Part shown: piece by piece, positions 1 to 6,164 of the stretch
How the letters are laid out: each line of letters opens with the position of its first letter
Numbering within the stretch: the first letter of the stretch is position 1
Assembly (NCBI GenBank): GCA_019246375.1
Contig: JAFAQO010000526.1
Span: forward strand, 1 to 7,081
DNA from: Mycobacterium sp.
GTDB lineage: Bacteria; Actinomycetota; Actinomycetes; Mycobacteriales; Mycobacteriaceae
Direction of reading: 5' to 3'
Length of the DNA stretch: 7,081 nucleotides
Translations under genes and position numbers: made by a program
Notes under the pieces: model-generated
Told to the model about the DNA's origin: nothing
What the model saw: only the letters and a program-made list of their open reading frames with translations
The model's database searches: none

Positions 1-417
1 AGGTTCGTCCGCGAGTGCGCCCGCGTGCTGCGTTCGTCAGGGCTGCTGATGGTGTCGACTCCCAACCGGATCACGTTCTCACCGGGGCGCGACACCCCGA
101 TCAACCCCTTCCACACCCGCGAACTGGATGCCGGCGAGCTGACGCAACTGCTGCTCGACGGCGGGTTTTCGCCGGTGTCGATGAGCGGCGTGTTCCACGG
201 TCGGCAGCTACAGCAGATGGACGCCCGCCACGGCGGCTCGATCATCGACGCCCAGATCGCCCGGGCGATCGCCGATGCGCCCTGGCCCACCGACCTGCTG
301 GCGGACGTTGCGGGTGTCACCACGGCCGACTTCGACATCGTCGAATCCGGGGATCCGCACGACGGGCGCGACATCGATGACAGCCTCGACCTGGTCGCGA
401 TCGCGGTGCGCCCGTGA
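1..417 (+). CDS. SAM-dependent methyltransferase, C-terminal part (Rv3030-like), cut by window start
   Basis: This is the last 138 codons of a gene that begins before the window, so the SAM-binding N-terminal half (glycine-rich loop) is not visible. What remains looks like the second half of a class I Rossmann methyltransferase. A strand ending in LLMVSTPN at visible residues 15-22 is typical of the strand that follows the catalytic core. It is followed by NPFHTREL (35-42) and a helix-strand unit, GELTQLLLDGGFSPVS (45-60), as in Methyltransf_11/25 proteins. The stop codon overlaps the GTG of the branching-enzyme gene (GTGA at 414-417), so the two are translationally coupled. The arrangement matches Rv3030, a methyltransferase linked by genomic context to methylation of MGLP-type glucans in mycobacteria. 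The exact substrate is inferred from context, not from residues seen here. Confidence 0.88.
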   Translation, partial: RFVRECARVLRSSGLLMVSTPNRITFSPGRDTPINPFHTRELDAGELTQLLLDGGFSPVSMSGVFHGRQLQQMDARHGGSIIDAQIARAIADAPWPTDLLADVAGVTTADFDIVESGDPHDGRDIDDSLDLVAIAVRP

Positions 418-1991
418 GCCAACCGACCGGCAGCAAAGTACCGGGTCTGTTCACCCTGGTGTTGCACACTCACCTGCCCTGGCTGGCCCACCACGGCCGC
501 TGGCCGGTCGGCGAGGAGTGGCTCTACCAGTCCTGGTCGGCTGCCTACCTGCCGTTGTTGCGCGTGCTGCACACCCTGGCCGGCGAGGATCGCCACCGGC
601 TGATCACGCTGGGGATGACACCGGTGGTGACCGCTCAGCTCGACGACCCCTATTGCCTCGATGGCATGTATCACTGGCTGGCCAACTGGCAGCTGCGCGC
701 CGCCGAGGCCGCCAGCCTGCGGCCCGCCGTCAGCTCCGATCCGGTGACTGCGTGCAGTCCTGAAGCGTTGCGTTTGTTCGGGATTCGTGAACACGCCGAG
801 GCGCAGCGGGCAATCGAGGACTTCGCCACATTGTGGCGGCACGGCGCCAGCCCGCTGCTGCGCGCCCTGATCGACGCCGGCACGGTAGAACTGCTGGGCG
901 GCCCGCTGGCACACCCGTTCCAGCCACTGATGACGCCCAGGTTGCGCGAATTCGCGCTGCGCGAGGGCCTGGCCGACGCGCGGCAGCGGTTGGCCCACAC
1001 TCCGGCCGGCATCTGGGCGCCGGAATGCGCCTACGCCCCGGGTATGGAACACGACTACGCCGCCGCAGGCGTCGGTCACTTCATGGTCGACGGACCGTCG
1101 CTGCATGGCGACACCGCGCTGGGCAGGCCGGTCGGCGATACCGACGTCGTCGCGTTCGGACGCGACTTGCAGGTCAGCTACCGGGTGTGGTCGCCGAAAT
1201 CCGGCTATCCCGGTCACGCCGCCTACCGTGACTTCCACACCTACGACCACCGCACGGGCCTGAAACCGGCCAGGGTCACCGGCCGCAACGTGGCCTCGGA
1301 TGCCAAGGCACCCTATGAGCCCGGGCGCGCCGACCGCGCGGTCGACGCCCATGTGGACGACTTCGTCGAGGTGGTCCGCCGCCGACTCCTCACCGAACGC
1401 GAGCGCATCGGGCGGCCCGCGCATGTCGTGGCCGCATTCGACACCGAGCTGTTCGGCCACTGGTGGTACGAGGGGCCGGTGTGGCTGCAGCGCGTTCTGC
1501 GGGCACTGCCTGCGGCAGGAGTGCAAGTCGGCACGCTCAGCGACGCGCTCGCCGGCGGGTTCGTCGGCTCATCGGTCGAATTACCGCCCAGCTCTTGGGG
1601 TTCCGGCAAAGACTGGCAAGTGTGGGCCGGGGCCAAGGTTGCAGATCTGGTTCAGCTCAACGTTGAAGTGGTCGACAGCGCGCTGAGCACCGTGGACAAG
1701 GCGCTGGCCCAGACCGGGTCGCTGGACGGCCCCATCCCCCGCGATCAGATCGCCGACCAGATCTTGCGCGAGACGCTACTCACGGTGTCCAGCGACTGGC
1801 CGTTCATGGTGAGCAAAGACTCCGCCGCCGACTACGCCCGATACCGGGCACACCTGCACGCCCACGCCACCCGCGAGATCGCCGGGGCGCTGGCATCGGG
1901 CCGGCGCGACACCGCCCAGCGACTGGCCGAGGGCTGGAACCGCGCCGACGGGCTGTTCGGCGCGTTGGACGCGCGAAGGCTGCCACGATGA
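414..1991 (+). CDS. GH57-family 1,4-alpha-glucan branching enzyme-type protein (Rv3031-like)
   Basis: The predicted 525-aa protein is full length for mycobacterial Rv3031. GH57 signatures occur in order: HTHLPW at residues 18-23 (motif 1), GGPLAHPFQPL at 162-172 (motif 2), IWAPECAY at 200-207 with E204 as expected catalytic nucleophile (motif 3), and AFDTELFGHWW at 341-351 with D343 as expected acid/base (motif 4). The C-terminal helical part includes SSWGSGKDWQVW (393-404) and SDWPFMVSKDSAADYA (460-475). GH57 branching enzymes cut alpha-1,4-glucan chains and rejoin them through alpha-1,6 bonds. There is no signal peptide, so a cytoplasmic protein is expected. Start: GTG at 414 within GTGA, overlapping the methyltransferase stop. 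The end overlaps the glucosyltransferase start (ATGA 1988-1991). The likely role is branching or editing of the glucan extended by that enzyme. Both catalytic acids are intact. Whether it branches, hydrolyses or transfers cannot be read from sequence. Confidence 0.93.
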   Translation: MSQPTGSKVPGLFTLVLHTHLPWLAHHGRWPVGEEWLYQSWSAAYLPLLRVLHTLAGEDRHRLITLGMTPVVTAQLDDPYCLDGMYHWLANWQLRAAEAASLRPAVSSDPVTACSPEALRLFGIREHAEAQRAIEDFATLWRHGASPLLRALIDAGTVELLGGPLAHPFQPLMTPRLREFALREGLADARQRLAHTPAGIWAPECAYAPGMEHDYAAAGVGHFMVDGPSLHGDTALGRPVGDTDVVAFGRDLQVSYRVWSPKSGYPGHAAYRDFHTYDHRTGLKPARVTGRNVASDAKAPYEPGRADRAVDAHVDDFVEVVRRRLLTERERIGRPAHVVAAFDTELFGHWWYEGPVWLQRVLRALPAAGVQVGTLSDALAGGFVGSSVELPPSSWGSGKDWQVWAGAKVADLVQLNVEVVDSALSTVDKALAQTGSLDGPIPRDQIADQILRETLLTVSSDWPFMVSKDSAADYARYRAHLHAHATREIAGALASGRRDTAQRLAEGWNRADGLFGALDARRLPR

Positions 1992-3241
1992 AGGTGCTCA
2001 TGGTGTCCTGGGAGTACCCGCCGGTGGTGATCGGCGGGCTGGGCCGGCACGTGCACCACTTGTCGACCGCGCTGGCGGCGGCCGGTCACGATGTTGTCGT
2101 GCTGTCCCGCCGTCCGACCGGCACCGACCCCAGCACCCACCCGACCTGCGATGAAGTCAGCGAAGGTGTCCGGGTGCTCGCGGCGGCACAGGATCCGCAC
2201 GAGTTCTCGTTCAGCCAAGACATGATGGCCTGGACACTGGCCATGGGCCACAGCATGATTCGCGCCGGGCTTTCGGTGCAGAAACCCGGCGCCCGGCGTG
2301 CCGAGCGGACCTGGCGTCCTGATGTCGTACACGCGCACGACTGGCTGGTGGCCCACCCGGCCATCACGCTGTCCGAATTCTACGATGTGCCAATCGTTTC
2401 CACGATTCACGCGACTGAAGCGGGGCGGCATTCCGGCTGGGTTTCCGGCCCCATCAGCCGTCAAGTGCATGCGATGGAGTCGTGGTTGGTCCGTGAATCC
2501 GATTCTCTGATAACCTGTTCGGCGTCAATGCGCGACGAAATCACTGAGCTGTTCGGTCCGGGCCTGGCCGAGATTGCGGTGATCCGCAATGGTATTGACG
2601 CGGCACGCTGGCCGTTCGCGCTGCGACGGCAGCCCAGCGGGCCCCCGGAACTGCTGTATGTGGGCCGGCTGGAATACGAGAAGGGCGTGCACGACGTCAT
2701 TGCCGCGCTGGCACGAATCAGGCGCACCCATCCCGGCACCACCCTCACCATCGCCGGGGACGGCACCCAGCAGGACTGGCTGGTCGAACAGGCCCGCAAA
2801 CACCGAGTCCTCAAGGCCACGACGTTCGTCGGGCGGCTTGACCATGAGCAGTTGCTGCGTGTTCTACATCGCGCCGACGCCGCCGTGCTACCCAGCCATT
2901 ACGAGCCGTTCGGAATAGTCGCCCTGGAGGCCGCTGCGGCCGGCACCCCGTTGGTGACGTCGAACATCGGCGGCCTCGGTGAGGCCGTGATCAACGGTCT
3001 GACCGGGATGTCCTGTCCACCCCGCGACGTGGCGCGCCTGGCGACGGCTATCCGGGCAATGCTCGACGATCCGGCTGCCGCACAGCGGCGCGCGCGTGCC
3101 GCGCGGCAACGGCTCACCTCCGACTTCGATTGGCACACCGTCGCGCAGGAGACCGCCCAGGTTTACTTATCGGCCAAGCGTCGGGAACGCCAGCCCCACC
3201 CGCGGCTGCCGATCAGCGAGCACGCGTTGCCGGACCGGTAG
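1988..3241 (+). CDS. GT4-type alpha-glucosyltransferase, glycogen synthase-like (Rv3032-like)
   Basis: The 417-aa protein has a GT-B fold pattern. The N-terminal domain opens with VSWEYPPVVIGGLGRHV (residues 6-22), the glycine-rich loop of GT4/GT5 synthases, followed by PDVVHAHDWL (111-120). The C-terminal domain has LLYVGRLEYEKGV (222-234), LTIAGDG (253-259) and the donor-binding EX7E motif EPFGIVALE (E306 and E314), then TSNIGGLGE. Retaining GT4 enzymes of this kind transfer glucose from a nucleotide-glucose donor. The close match in length and motifs to Rv3032 suggests alpha-1,4-glucosyl elongation of MGLP and cytosolic glucan. ATG 1988 overlaps the GH57 stop. GAAGG at 1975-1979, eight bases upstream, is a good ribosome site, so the start is well supported. 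No signal peptide or membrane segment is seen. The last ~20 residues are Pro/Arg-rich and look like a poorly conserved tail. Confidence 0.94.
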   Translation: MKVLMVSWEYPPVVIGGLGRHVHHLSTALAAAGHDVVVLSRRPTGTDPSTHPTCDEVSEGVRVLAAAQDPHEFSFSQDMMAWTLAMGHSMIRAGLSVQKPGARRAERTWRPDVVHAHDWLVAHPAITLSEFYDVPIVSTIHATEAGRHSGWVSGPISRQVHAMESWLVRESDSLITCSASMRDEITELFGPGLAEIAVIRNGIDAARWPFALRRQPSGPPELLYVGRLEYEKGVHDVIAALARIRRTHPGTTLTIAGDGTQQDWLVEQARKHRVLKATTFVGRLDHEQLLRVLHRADAAVLPSHYEPFGIVALEAAAAGTPLVTSNIGGLGEAVINGLTGMSCPPRDVARLATAIRAMLDDPAAAQRRARAARQRLTSDFDWHTVAQETAQVYLSAKRRERQPHPRLPISEHALPDR

Positions 3242-3281
3242 CGCTTACCGCAGACTGCCGGTTCGTCTGTACCGTCGACCG

Positions 3282-4652
3282 ATGGGTCTGGTTTATGCGA
3301 GTGTGATCGACGCTCCGCGCAGCGAGGTGTTTGCCTGGCATACCAGGCCGGGCGCGTTCATCCGGCTGTCGCCGCCGTGGCAGCCGATGCGGGTGCTCAC
3401 CGAGGCCGAGTCGCTGGCGAACGGTCGCGCCCGGTTGGCGCTGCCGGGCGGCCTTCGCTGGGTGGCCGAGCACCAGGCCGACTCCTACCATCCCCCAGCA
3501 TGTTTCGTCGACCAGGTCGGCGCAGACGGGTTAGCGTCGCTGCCGGTCCGGGTGGCCGTACGGTGGCGGCACACGCACGAATTCGAAGAGGTCGATGACC
3601 GCGGCACCCGGGTGATCGACCGAGTCGCGACGCCCATTCCAGCCTTCGCGCTGCGCACCATGTTCGCTTACCGTCACCGACAGCTGGCCGACGACATCGC
3701 CGCTCACCGCCAAGCCGCGGAGCGCGGTCTGACCCCCGCGACGATCGCGATCACCGGATCTTCGGGGCTTGTCGGTTCGGCGCTGGCCGCCTTTCTCAGC
3801 ACTGGCGGTCACCGGGTCATCCGGCTGGTACGTCACCCAGCGACGAGCCCGGACGAGCGGCGGTGGAATCCGGCCGATCCGCATCCACAGCTACTCGCCG
3901 GAATTGACGTGGTGATCCATCTGGCCGGTGCCTCGATCGCGGGCCGGTTCACCGACGCCCACCGGCGCGCGATCCGCGACAGTCGGATCACCCCGACGCG
4001 GCGACTGGCCGAGCTTGTCGCGCGAACCCACGACGGACCGGCTGTCCTGCTTTGCGCATCGGCGATCGGCTATTACGGCTACAACCGGCGCGACGAAGTG
4101 CTGACCGAACACAGCGAACGCGGTGCAGGCTTTCTCGCCGACGTCGTGGCGGAGTGGGAGGACGCAACAGCGCCGGCGGAGCGGGCAGGAGCGCGAGTCC
4201 TGCGGGTGCGCACCGGTATCGTGCAATCCCCGCGCGGCGGCACACTTCGCCTGCTGCGTCCACTGTTCGGCGCAGGCCTTGGCGGCCGGATCGGCGACGG
4301 CCAACAGTGGCTGTCGTGGATCGGCATTGATGACTTACTCGACATCTATTACCGCGGGCTGTGGGATACCACGCTCTCCGGACCGGTGAATGCGGTCGCC
4401 CCGGAACCGGTGCGCAACACCGACTACACTCGCGCTCTCGCGCAGGTGCTGCACCGGCCCGCGGTGTTGCCGGTGCCGCCACTGGGACCACGGCTGTTGC
4501 TCGGCGACCAGGGTGCCCGCGAACTTGCCTGCGCGAGTCAACGAGTGATTCCCGCGCGTCTGCAACACGCCGGTCACCGGTTCCGCCACCCCGACCTTGA
4601 CCACACTTTGCGTCACATCCTCGGCCGCGAAGCGCAATCAATCCAGAGCTGA
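3282..4652 (+). CDS. TIGR01777-type NAD(P)-binding epimerase with N-terminal SRPBCC-like domain
   Basis: The 456-aa protein has two parts. Residues 1 to ~145 resemble the SRPBCC/START-like ligand-binding domain found ahead of many actinobacterial TIGR01777 proteins (MGLVYASVIDAP start; PPW at 31-33; VRWRHTHEFEEVDDRGTRV in the middle). Residues ~153-450 are the extended-SDR-like part: AITGSSGLVGSALAAFL (156-172) with GxxGxxG, HLAGASIAGRFT (213-224), ASAIGYYG (259-266) with the YYG signature, RTGIVQSPRGG (310-320), SWIGIDDLLD (345-354) and GPVNAVAPEPV (367-377). The substrate is unknown for this family; it is called epimerase by homology only. The frame is open upstream to 3096, inside the glucosyltransferase gene. 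ATG 3282 is preferred because it lies just after that gene and the protein starts exactly at the domain. There is no clear ribosome site. The 40-bp gap from the glucosyltransferase gene allows co-transcription. Confidence 0.88.
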   Translation: MGLVYASVIDAPRSEVFAWHTRPGAFIRLSPPWQPMRVLTEAESLANGRARLALPGGLRWVAEHQADSYHPPACFVDQVGADGLASLPVRVAVRWRHTHEFEEVDDRGTRVIDRVATPIPAFALRTMFAYRHRQLADDIAAHRQAAERGLTPATIAITGSSGLVGSALAAFLSTGGHRVIRLVRHPATSPDERRWNPADPHPQLLAGIDVVIHLAGASIAGRFTDAHRRAIRDSRITPTRRLAELVARTHDGPAVLLCASAIGYYGYNRRDEVLTEHSERGAGFLADVVAEWEDATAPAERAGARVLRVRTGIVQSPRGGTLRLLRPLFGAGLGGRIGDGQQWLSWIGIDDLLDIYYRGLWDTTLSGPVNAVAPEPVRNTDYTRALAQVLHRPAVLPVPPLGPRLLLGDQGARELACASQRVIPARLQHAGHRFRHPDLDHTLRHILGREAQSIQS

Positions 4653-4665
4653 AGCGGCGCTGGTT

Positions 4666-4690
4666 CAACAGTTTTCCAAACACGCTGTTG
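4666..4690. terminator. Weak inverted repeat between convergent genes
   Basis: CAACAG at 4666-4671 is the exact reverse complement of CTGTTG at 4685-4690, with a 13-base loop containing TTTTCC. It lies in the 66-bp gap (4653-4718) between the convergent epimerase-like and metal-binding genes, where a bidirectional terminator would be expected. The stem is only six pairs, contains few GC pairs and has no following T-run, so terminator function is a guess from position. Confidence 0.2.
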
Positions 4691-4718
4691 TACGGCACTG
4701 CGGATCAGGCGATGCCGA

Positions 4719-5342
4719 CTACAGGCTCCGCCGCGCCGCCCGGACCCCGGCGACAGTTTCCGGGTCGCGGTCGAACTCGACCCGGGCAGCGTCACGGCCC
4801 GCGACGAACAGCAACAACTCCGGCGGTTCGCCGGTTACCGTCAGTACCTCTCCGCGGCCGATGCTTGCTATCCGTTGCCCCGCGGGCGTCTGCAGAACCA
4901 GCTGCGCGGGCGCCTTCCCCATCGTTATCCGGCTCATCAAAGCGAGGGGCCGGCGAAGCGACGCGACGATCGAGTCGTCGAGCACCCGCGGCTGCCAGCC
5001 GTCGACGGCGCGGCGCACATCCTCGTGATGAATGAACATCTCGCCGACGTTCACCACCGGATCGAGCAGTCTGAACGGCGAATACAGCGGCGGCCCGGCC
5101 GACACCATCTCGACGAGGTCGTCCCAGCTGGTTGCCTGGGCAAGCCGATTTTGGACCCTGGCGGTGTACCTGGCCAGGAAAGCCATCGCGATCCCCGGCG
5201 TGGCATCGAGACGCCGTTCCCGGACAACCAAGTGAGCGGCGAGGTCGCGGCTGGTCCAACCCGCACAAAGTGTGGGTGCGTCCGGCCCGACACTGCGCAA
5301 CGTGTCGGCAAGGGCGCGGCGCTCGCGTCGAGAAGCGTTCAT
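4719..5342 (-). CDS. TIGR03085-type metal-binding protein (DinB / mycothiol-dependent maleylpyruvate isomerase-like)
   Basis: The 207-aa protein is on the reverse strand, opposite to all its neighbours. Near the N-terminus it has TLCAGWTSRDLAAHLVVRER (residues 24-43), the hallmark of MDMPI-N/DinB-like four-helix metal-binding proteins, with H37 a likely ligand. GEMFIHHEDVRRA (100-112) supplies the other expected ligands (H105, H106, with E101 and E107 nearby). The C-terminal ~60 residues are mainly predicted strands. Relatives use mycothiol or bind a divalent metal; the reaction of the TIGR03085 subgroup is not known to me. ATG at 5342 gives the family's usual length. An in-frame ATG at 5402 would add 20 residues (FWYARRQPRAYRVP-type sequence) unlike the family. 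Neither start has a strong ribosome site. It converges on the epimerase-like gene and diverges from the SRPBCC gene, sharing a 116-bp promoter region with the latter. Confidence 0.86.
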   Translation of the reverse strand: MNASRRERRALADTLRSVGPDAPTLCAGWTSRDLAAHLVVRERRLDATPGIAMAFLARYTARVQNRLAQATSWDDLVEMVSAGPPLYSPFRLLDPVVNVGEMFIHHEDVRRAVDGWQPRVLDDSIVASLRRPLALMSRITMGKAPAQLVLQTPAGQRIASIGRGEVLTVTGEPPELLLFVAGRDAARVEFDRDPETVAGVRAARRSL

Positions 5343-5396
5343 CGGCACACGATATGCCCGCGGCTGTCTTCGGGCGTACCAAAAGCCAAAGCCGCA

Positions 5397-5429
5397 GAGC
5401 AAAGCGAGTTATACAAGTTGAGCAGAGCG
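5397..5429. repeat. Imperfect 10-bp direct repeat around the -10-like sites
   Basis: GAGCAAAGCG at 5397-5406 recurs as GAGCAGAGCG at 5420-5429 (9 of 10 identical), with starts 23 bp apart. The TATACA/TATAAC -10-like sequence lies between the copies. Two copies about two helical turns apart in a divergent promoter could be binding half-sites for a regulator. A chance purine-rich repeat is also possible. Confidence 0.35.
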
Positions 5430-5454
5430 TTCGATGCGCATGAATGGGCTGAAC

Positions 5455-5458
5455 GGAG
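5455..5458 (+). promoter_or_regulatory. Ribosome binding site deciding the SRPBCC start
   Basis: GGAG sits directly against ATG 5459, too close for normal use, but six bases before the in-frame GTG at 5465. It therefore argues that the SRPBCC protein may start at GTG 5465. No other purine-rich Shine-Dalgarno site lies at a suitable distance from the ATG. Confidence 0.4.
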
Positions 5459-5959
5459 ATGGACGTGCACAGTTCCCCGTCGATCCGATGGCCGCAGCGA
5501 TTCGATCCCGGGCGAGCACCCATATTCGTGAGCAACGAGCTGACCGCCACTGCGCCGCCGGAGGCTGTGTGGGCTTGGCTGGTCAGCGCTCCGCTGTGGC
5601 CGAGTTTCTACTCGAACTCCGCCAATGTTGTGCTTGACGGCGGAGCCGGACAACTTGCCGACGGCACCAGGTTCCGCTGGAAAACCTTCGGCGTGAATCT
5701 GCGCTCCGAAGTCAAAGAGTTCGACCCGATACAACGGATCGCCTGGCACGCCAGAGGACTGGGCGTTGACGCGTACCATGCTTGGCTTCTCACTCCCAGC
5801 GCCGACGGTGGCTGCCACATCCTCACCCAGGAGACCCAGTACGGATGGCTGGCCCGCTTGGGCAAGTTGCTAATGCCGAATCGCATGCACCGCCAGCATC
5901 AGCGTTGGCTGGAGGGGCTGGCCGCTACCGCGAACTCACAGCCGCCTGCCGAACCCTGA
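5459..5959 (+). CDS. Stand-alone SRPBCC (START/Bet v1-like) family protein
   Basis: The 166-aa protein has one SRPBCC-like domain from about residue 24 to 155. It starts with a strand carrying FVSNELTATAPPEAVWAWL (23-41), then PLWPSFYSN (46-54), GTRFRWKTFGVNLRSEVKEF (69-88), PIQRIAWHARG (90-100), a strand-turn region with LTQETQYGW (122-130), and a C-terminal amphipathic helix MHRQHQRWLEGL (143-154). Such domains form a helix-grip pocket that binds hydrophobic ligands. No catalytic residues can be assigned. There is no signal peptide or membrane segment. The start is uncertain: an in-frame stop at 5441-5443 limits it to ATG 5459 or GTG 5465. GGAG at 5455-5458 touches the ATG but is six bases from the GTG, which favours GTG slightly; the difference is two residues. 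It precedes the prenyl synthase gene by 205 bp, so a lipid or isoprenoid ligand is plausible but only inferred. Confidence 0.85.
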   Translation: MDVHSSPSIRWPQRFDPGRAPIFVSNELTATAPPEAVWAWLVSAPLWPSFYSNSANVVLDGGAGQLADGTRFRWKTFGVNLRSEVKEFDPIQRIAWHARGLGVDAYHAWLLTPSADGGCHILTQETQYGWLARLGKLLMPNRMHRQHQRWLEGLAATANSQPPAEP

Positions 5960-6033
5960 CGGCGGCACACCAGCCGACGGGGCTATCGGGTCGGAGGCGC
6001 AATCGCCGCTGGCCGTCCCCCTAGAATTTCAAT

Positions 6034-6051
6034 AAGTTAAACTTTAAACTT
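6034..6051. repeat. AT-rich palindrome and tandem heptamer, candidate operator
   Basis: AAGTTAAACTT at 6034-6044 is a perfect 5+1+5 palindrome. TAAACTT occurs twice in tandem at 6038-6044 and 6045-6051. AGTT...AACT at 6035-6050 forms an overlapping, imperfect 16-bp dyad. The block stands out against a GC-rich background and lies 30 bp upstream of the SigF-like -35 box, a suitable place for a regulator. Palindromes of this size and AT content suit MarR- or TetR-type dimers. No regulator gene is in the window to pair with it. Confidence 0.45.
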
Positions 6052-6080
6052 GTGAACAGACTCGGTGCTGGCGATTCGGC

Positions 6081-6107
6081 GTGTTTGTCGTGGTTCTCAG
6101 GGGGTAT
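6081..6107 (+). promoter_or_regulatory. SigF-type promoter (GTGTTT - 15 bp - GGGTAT)
   Basis: GGGTAT at 6102-6107 matches the -10 of SigB/SigF-class stress sigma factors exactly. GTGTTT at 6081-6086, 15 bp upstream, carries TGTTT against the mycobacterial SigF -35 GGWWT (one mismatch). It also fits the SigB form GTTT with about 13 bp spacing. Transcription would start near 6113-6116, on or beside the in-frame GTG at 6114. In M. smegmatis carotenoid genes are reported to be SigF-dependent, which fits a prenyl synthase promoter. Function is predicted from motif and position only. Confidence 0.6.
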
Positions 6108-6151
6108 GACCGCGTGAGTTTGAACGGTTCGAGCCGGCAACCATGGTTTTC

Positions 6152-6159
6152 GAGAGGGG
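6152..6159 (+). promoter_or_regulatory. Ribosome binding site for prenyl synthase start at GTG 6165
   Basis: GAGAGGGG at 6152-6159 ends five bases before GTG 6165 and is the best Shine-Dalgarno-like site in the region. It is the main reason for choosing 6165 over the in-frame GTG at 6114, which has no comparable site. Confidence 0.5.
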
Positions 6160-6164
6160 CGTCG

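Larger units (their letters stand above)
5343..5458. promoter_or_regulatory. Divergent intergenic promoter region
   Basis: This 116-bp stretch separates the starts of the minus-strand metal-binding gene and the plus-strand SRPBCC gene, so it should hold promoters for both. The clearest sign is overlapping -10-like hexamers on opposite strands: TATACA at 5410-5415 on the plus strand and TATAAC (complement of 5408-5413) on the minus strand. No convincing -35 box accompanies either one, so the exact promoters are uncertain. A 10-bp direct repeat flanks this point (separate entry). Confidence 0.4.
5960..6164. other. 205-bp intergenic region before the prenyl synthase gene
   Basis: After the SRPBCC stop the sequence stays GC-rich to about 6020, with only a weak 5-bp hairpin (CCGAC 5974-5978 with GTCGG 5990-5994) and no T-run, so there is no convincing terminator. 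From about 6021 to 6056 it turns sharply AT-rich and repetitive. It then returns to GC-rich sequence holding a SigF-like promoter and a ribosome site. No separate coding gene is supported. The ATG frame starting at 6143 is an out-of-frame shadow of the prenyl synthase. Confidence 0.6.

Noticed and set aside
1832..2470. 212-codon open frame on the minus strand across the GH57/GT4 junction
   Set aside because: It lies wholly antisense to two well-supported genes, shows no recognisable domain, and long reverse frames are expected in GC-rich codon-biased DNA.
3096..3281. Possible 62-residue N-terminal extension of the epimerase-like protein
   Set aside because: It overlaps the glucosyltransferase C-terminus in another frame, has no domain character, and the SRPBCC-like domain begins exactly at ATG 3282.
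3988..4698. 236-codon minus-strand open frame antisense to the epimerase-like gene
   Set aside because: Arg/Pro/Gly-rich composition, no family resemblance, and the plus-strand protein has clear TIGR01777 motifs throughout.
4875..5531. 218-codon plus-strand open frame opposite the metal-binding gene
   Set aside because: The minus-strand frame has the family motifs LCAGWTSRDLAAHL and HHEDVRR; this plus-strand frame is compositionally biased and runs into the start of the SRPBCC gene.
5974..5994. Hairpin CCGAC/GTCGG after the SRPBCC gene as a terminator
   Set aside because: Only five base pairs with an 11-base loop and no T-run; hairpins like this are common in GC-rich DNA.
6022..6027. TAGAAT as a housekeeping -10 box before the prenyl synthase
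   Set aside because: No matching -35 hexamer is present about 17 bp upstream, and it lies far from the gene start compared with the better SigF-type promoter.
5413..6053. ACAAGTT at 5413-5419 and its complement AACTTGT at 6047-6053 as a shared regulator site of both right-hand promoters
   Set aside because: A 7-bp match on either strand between two regions of 100-200 bp is expected by chance, and the flanking bases align only with a one-base gap.
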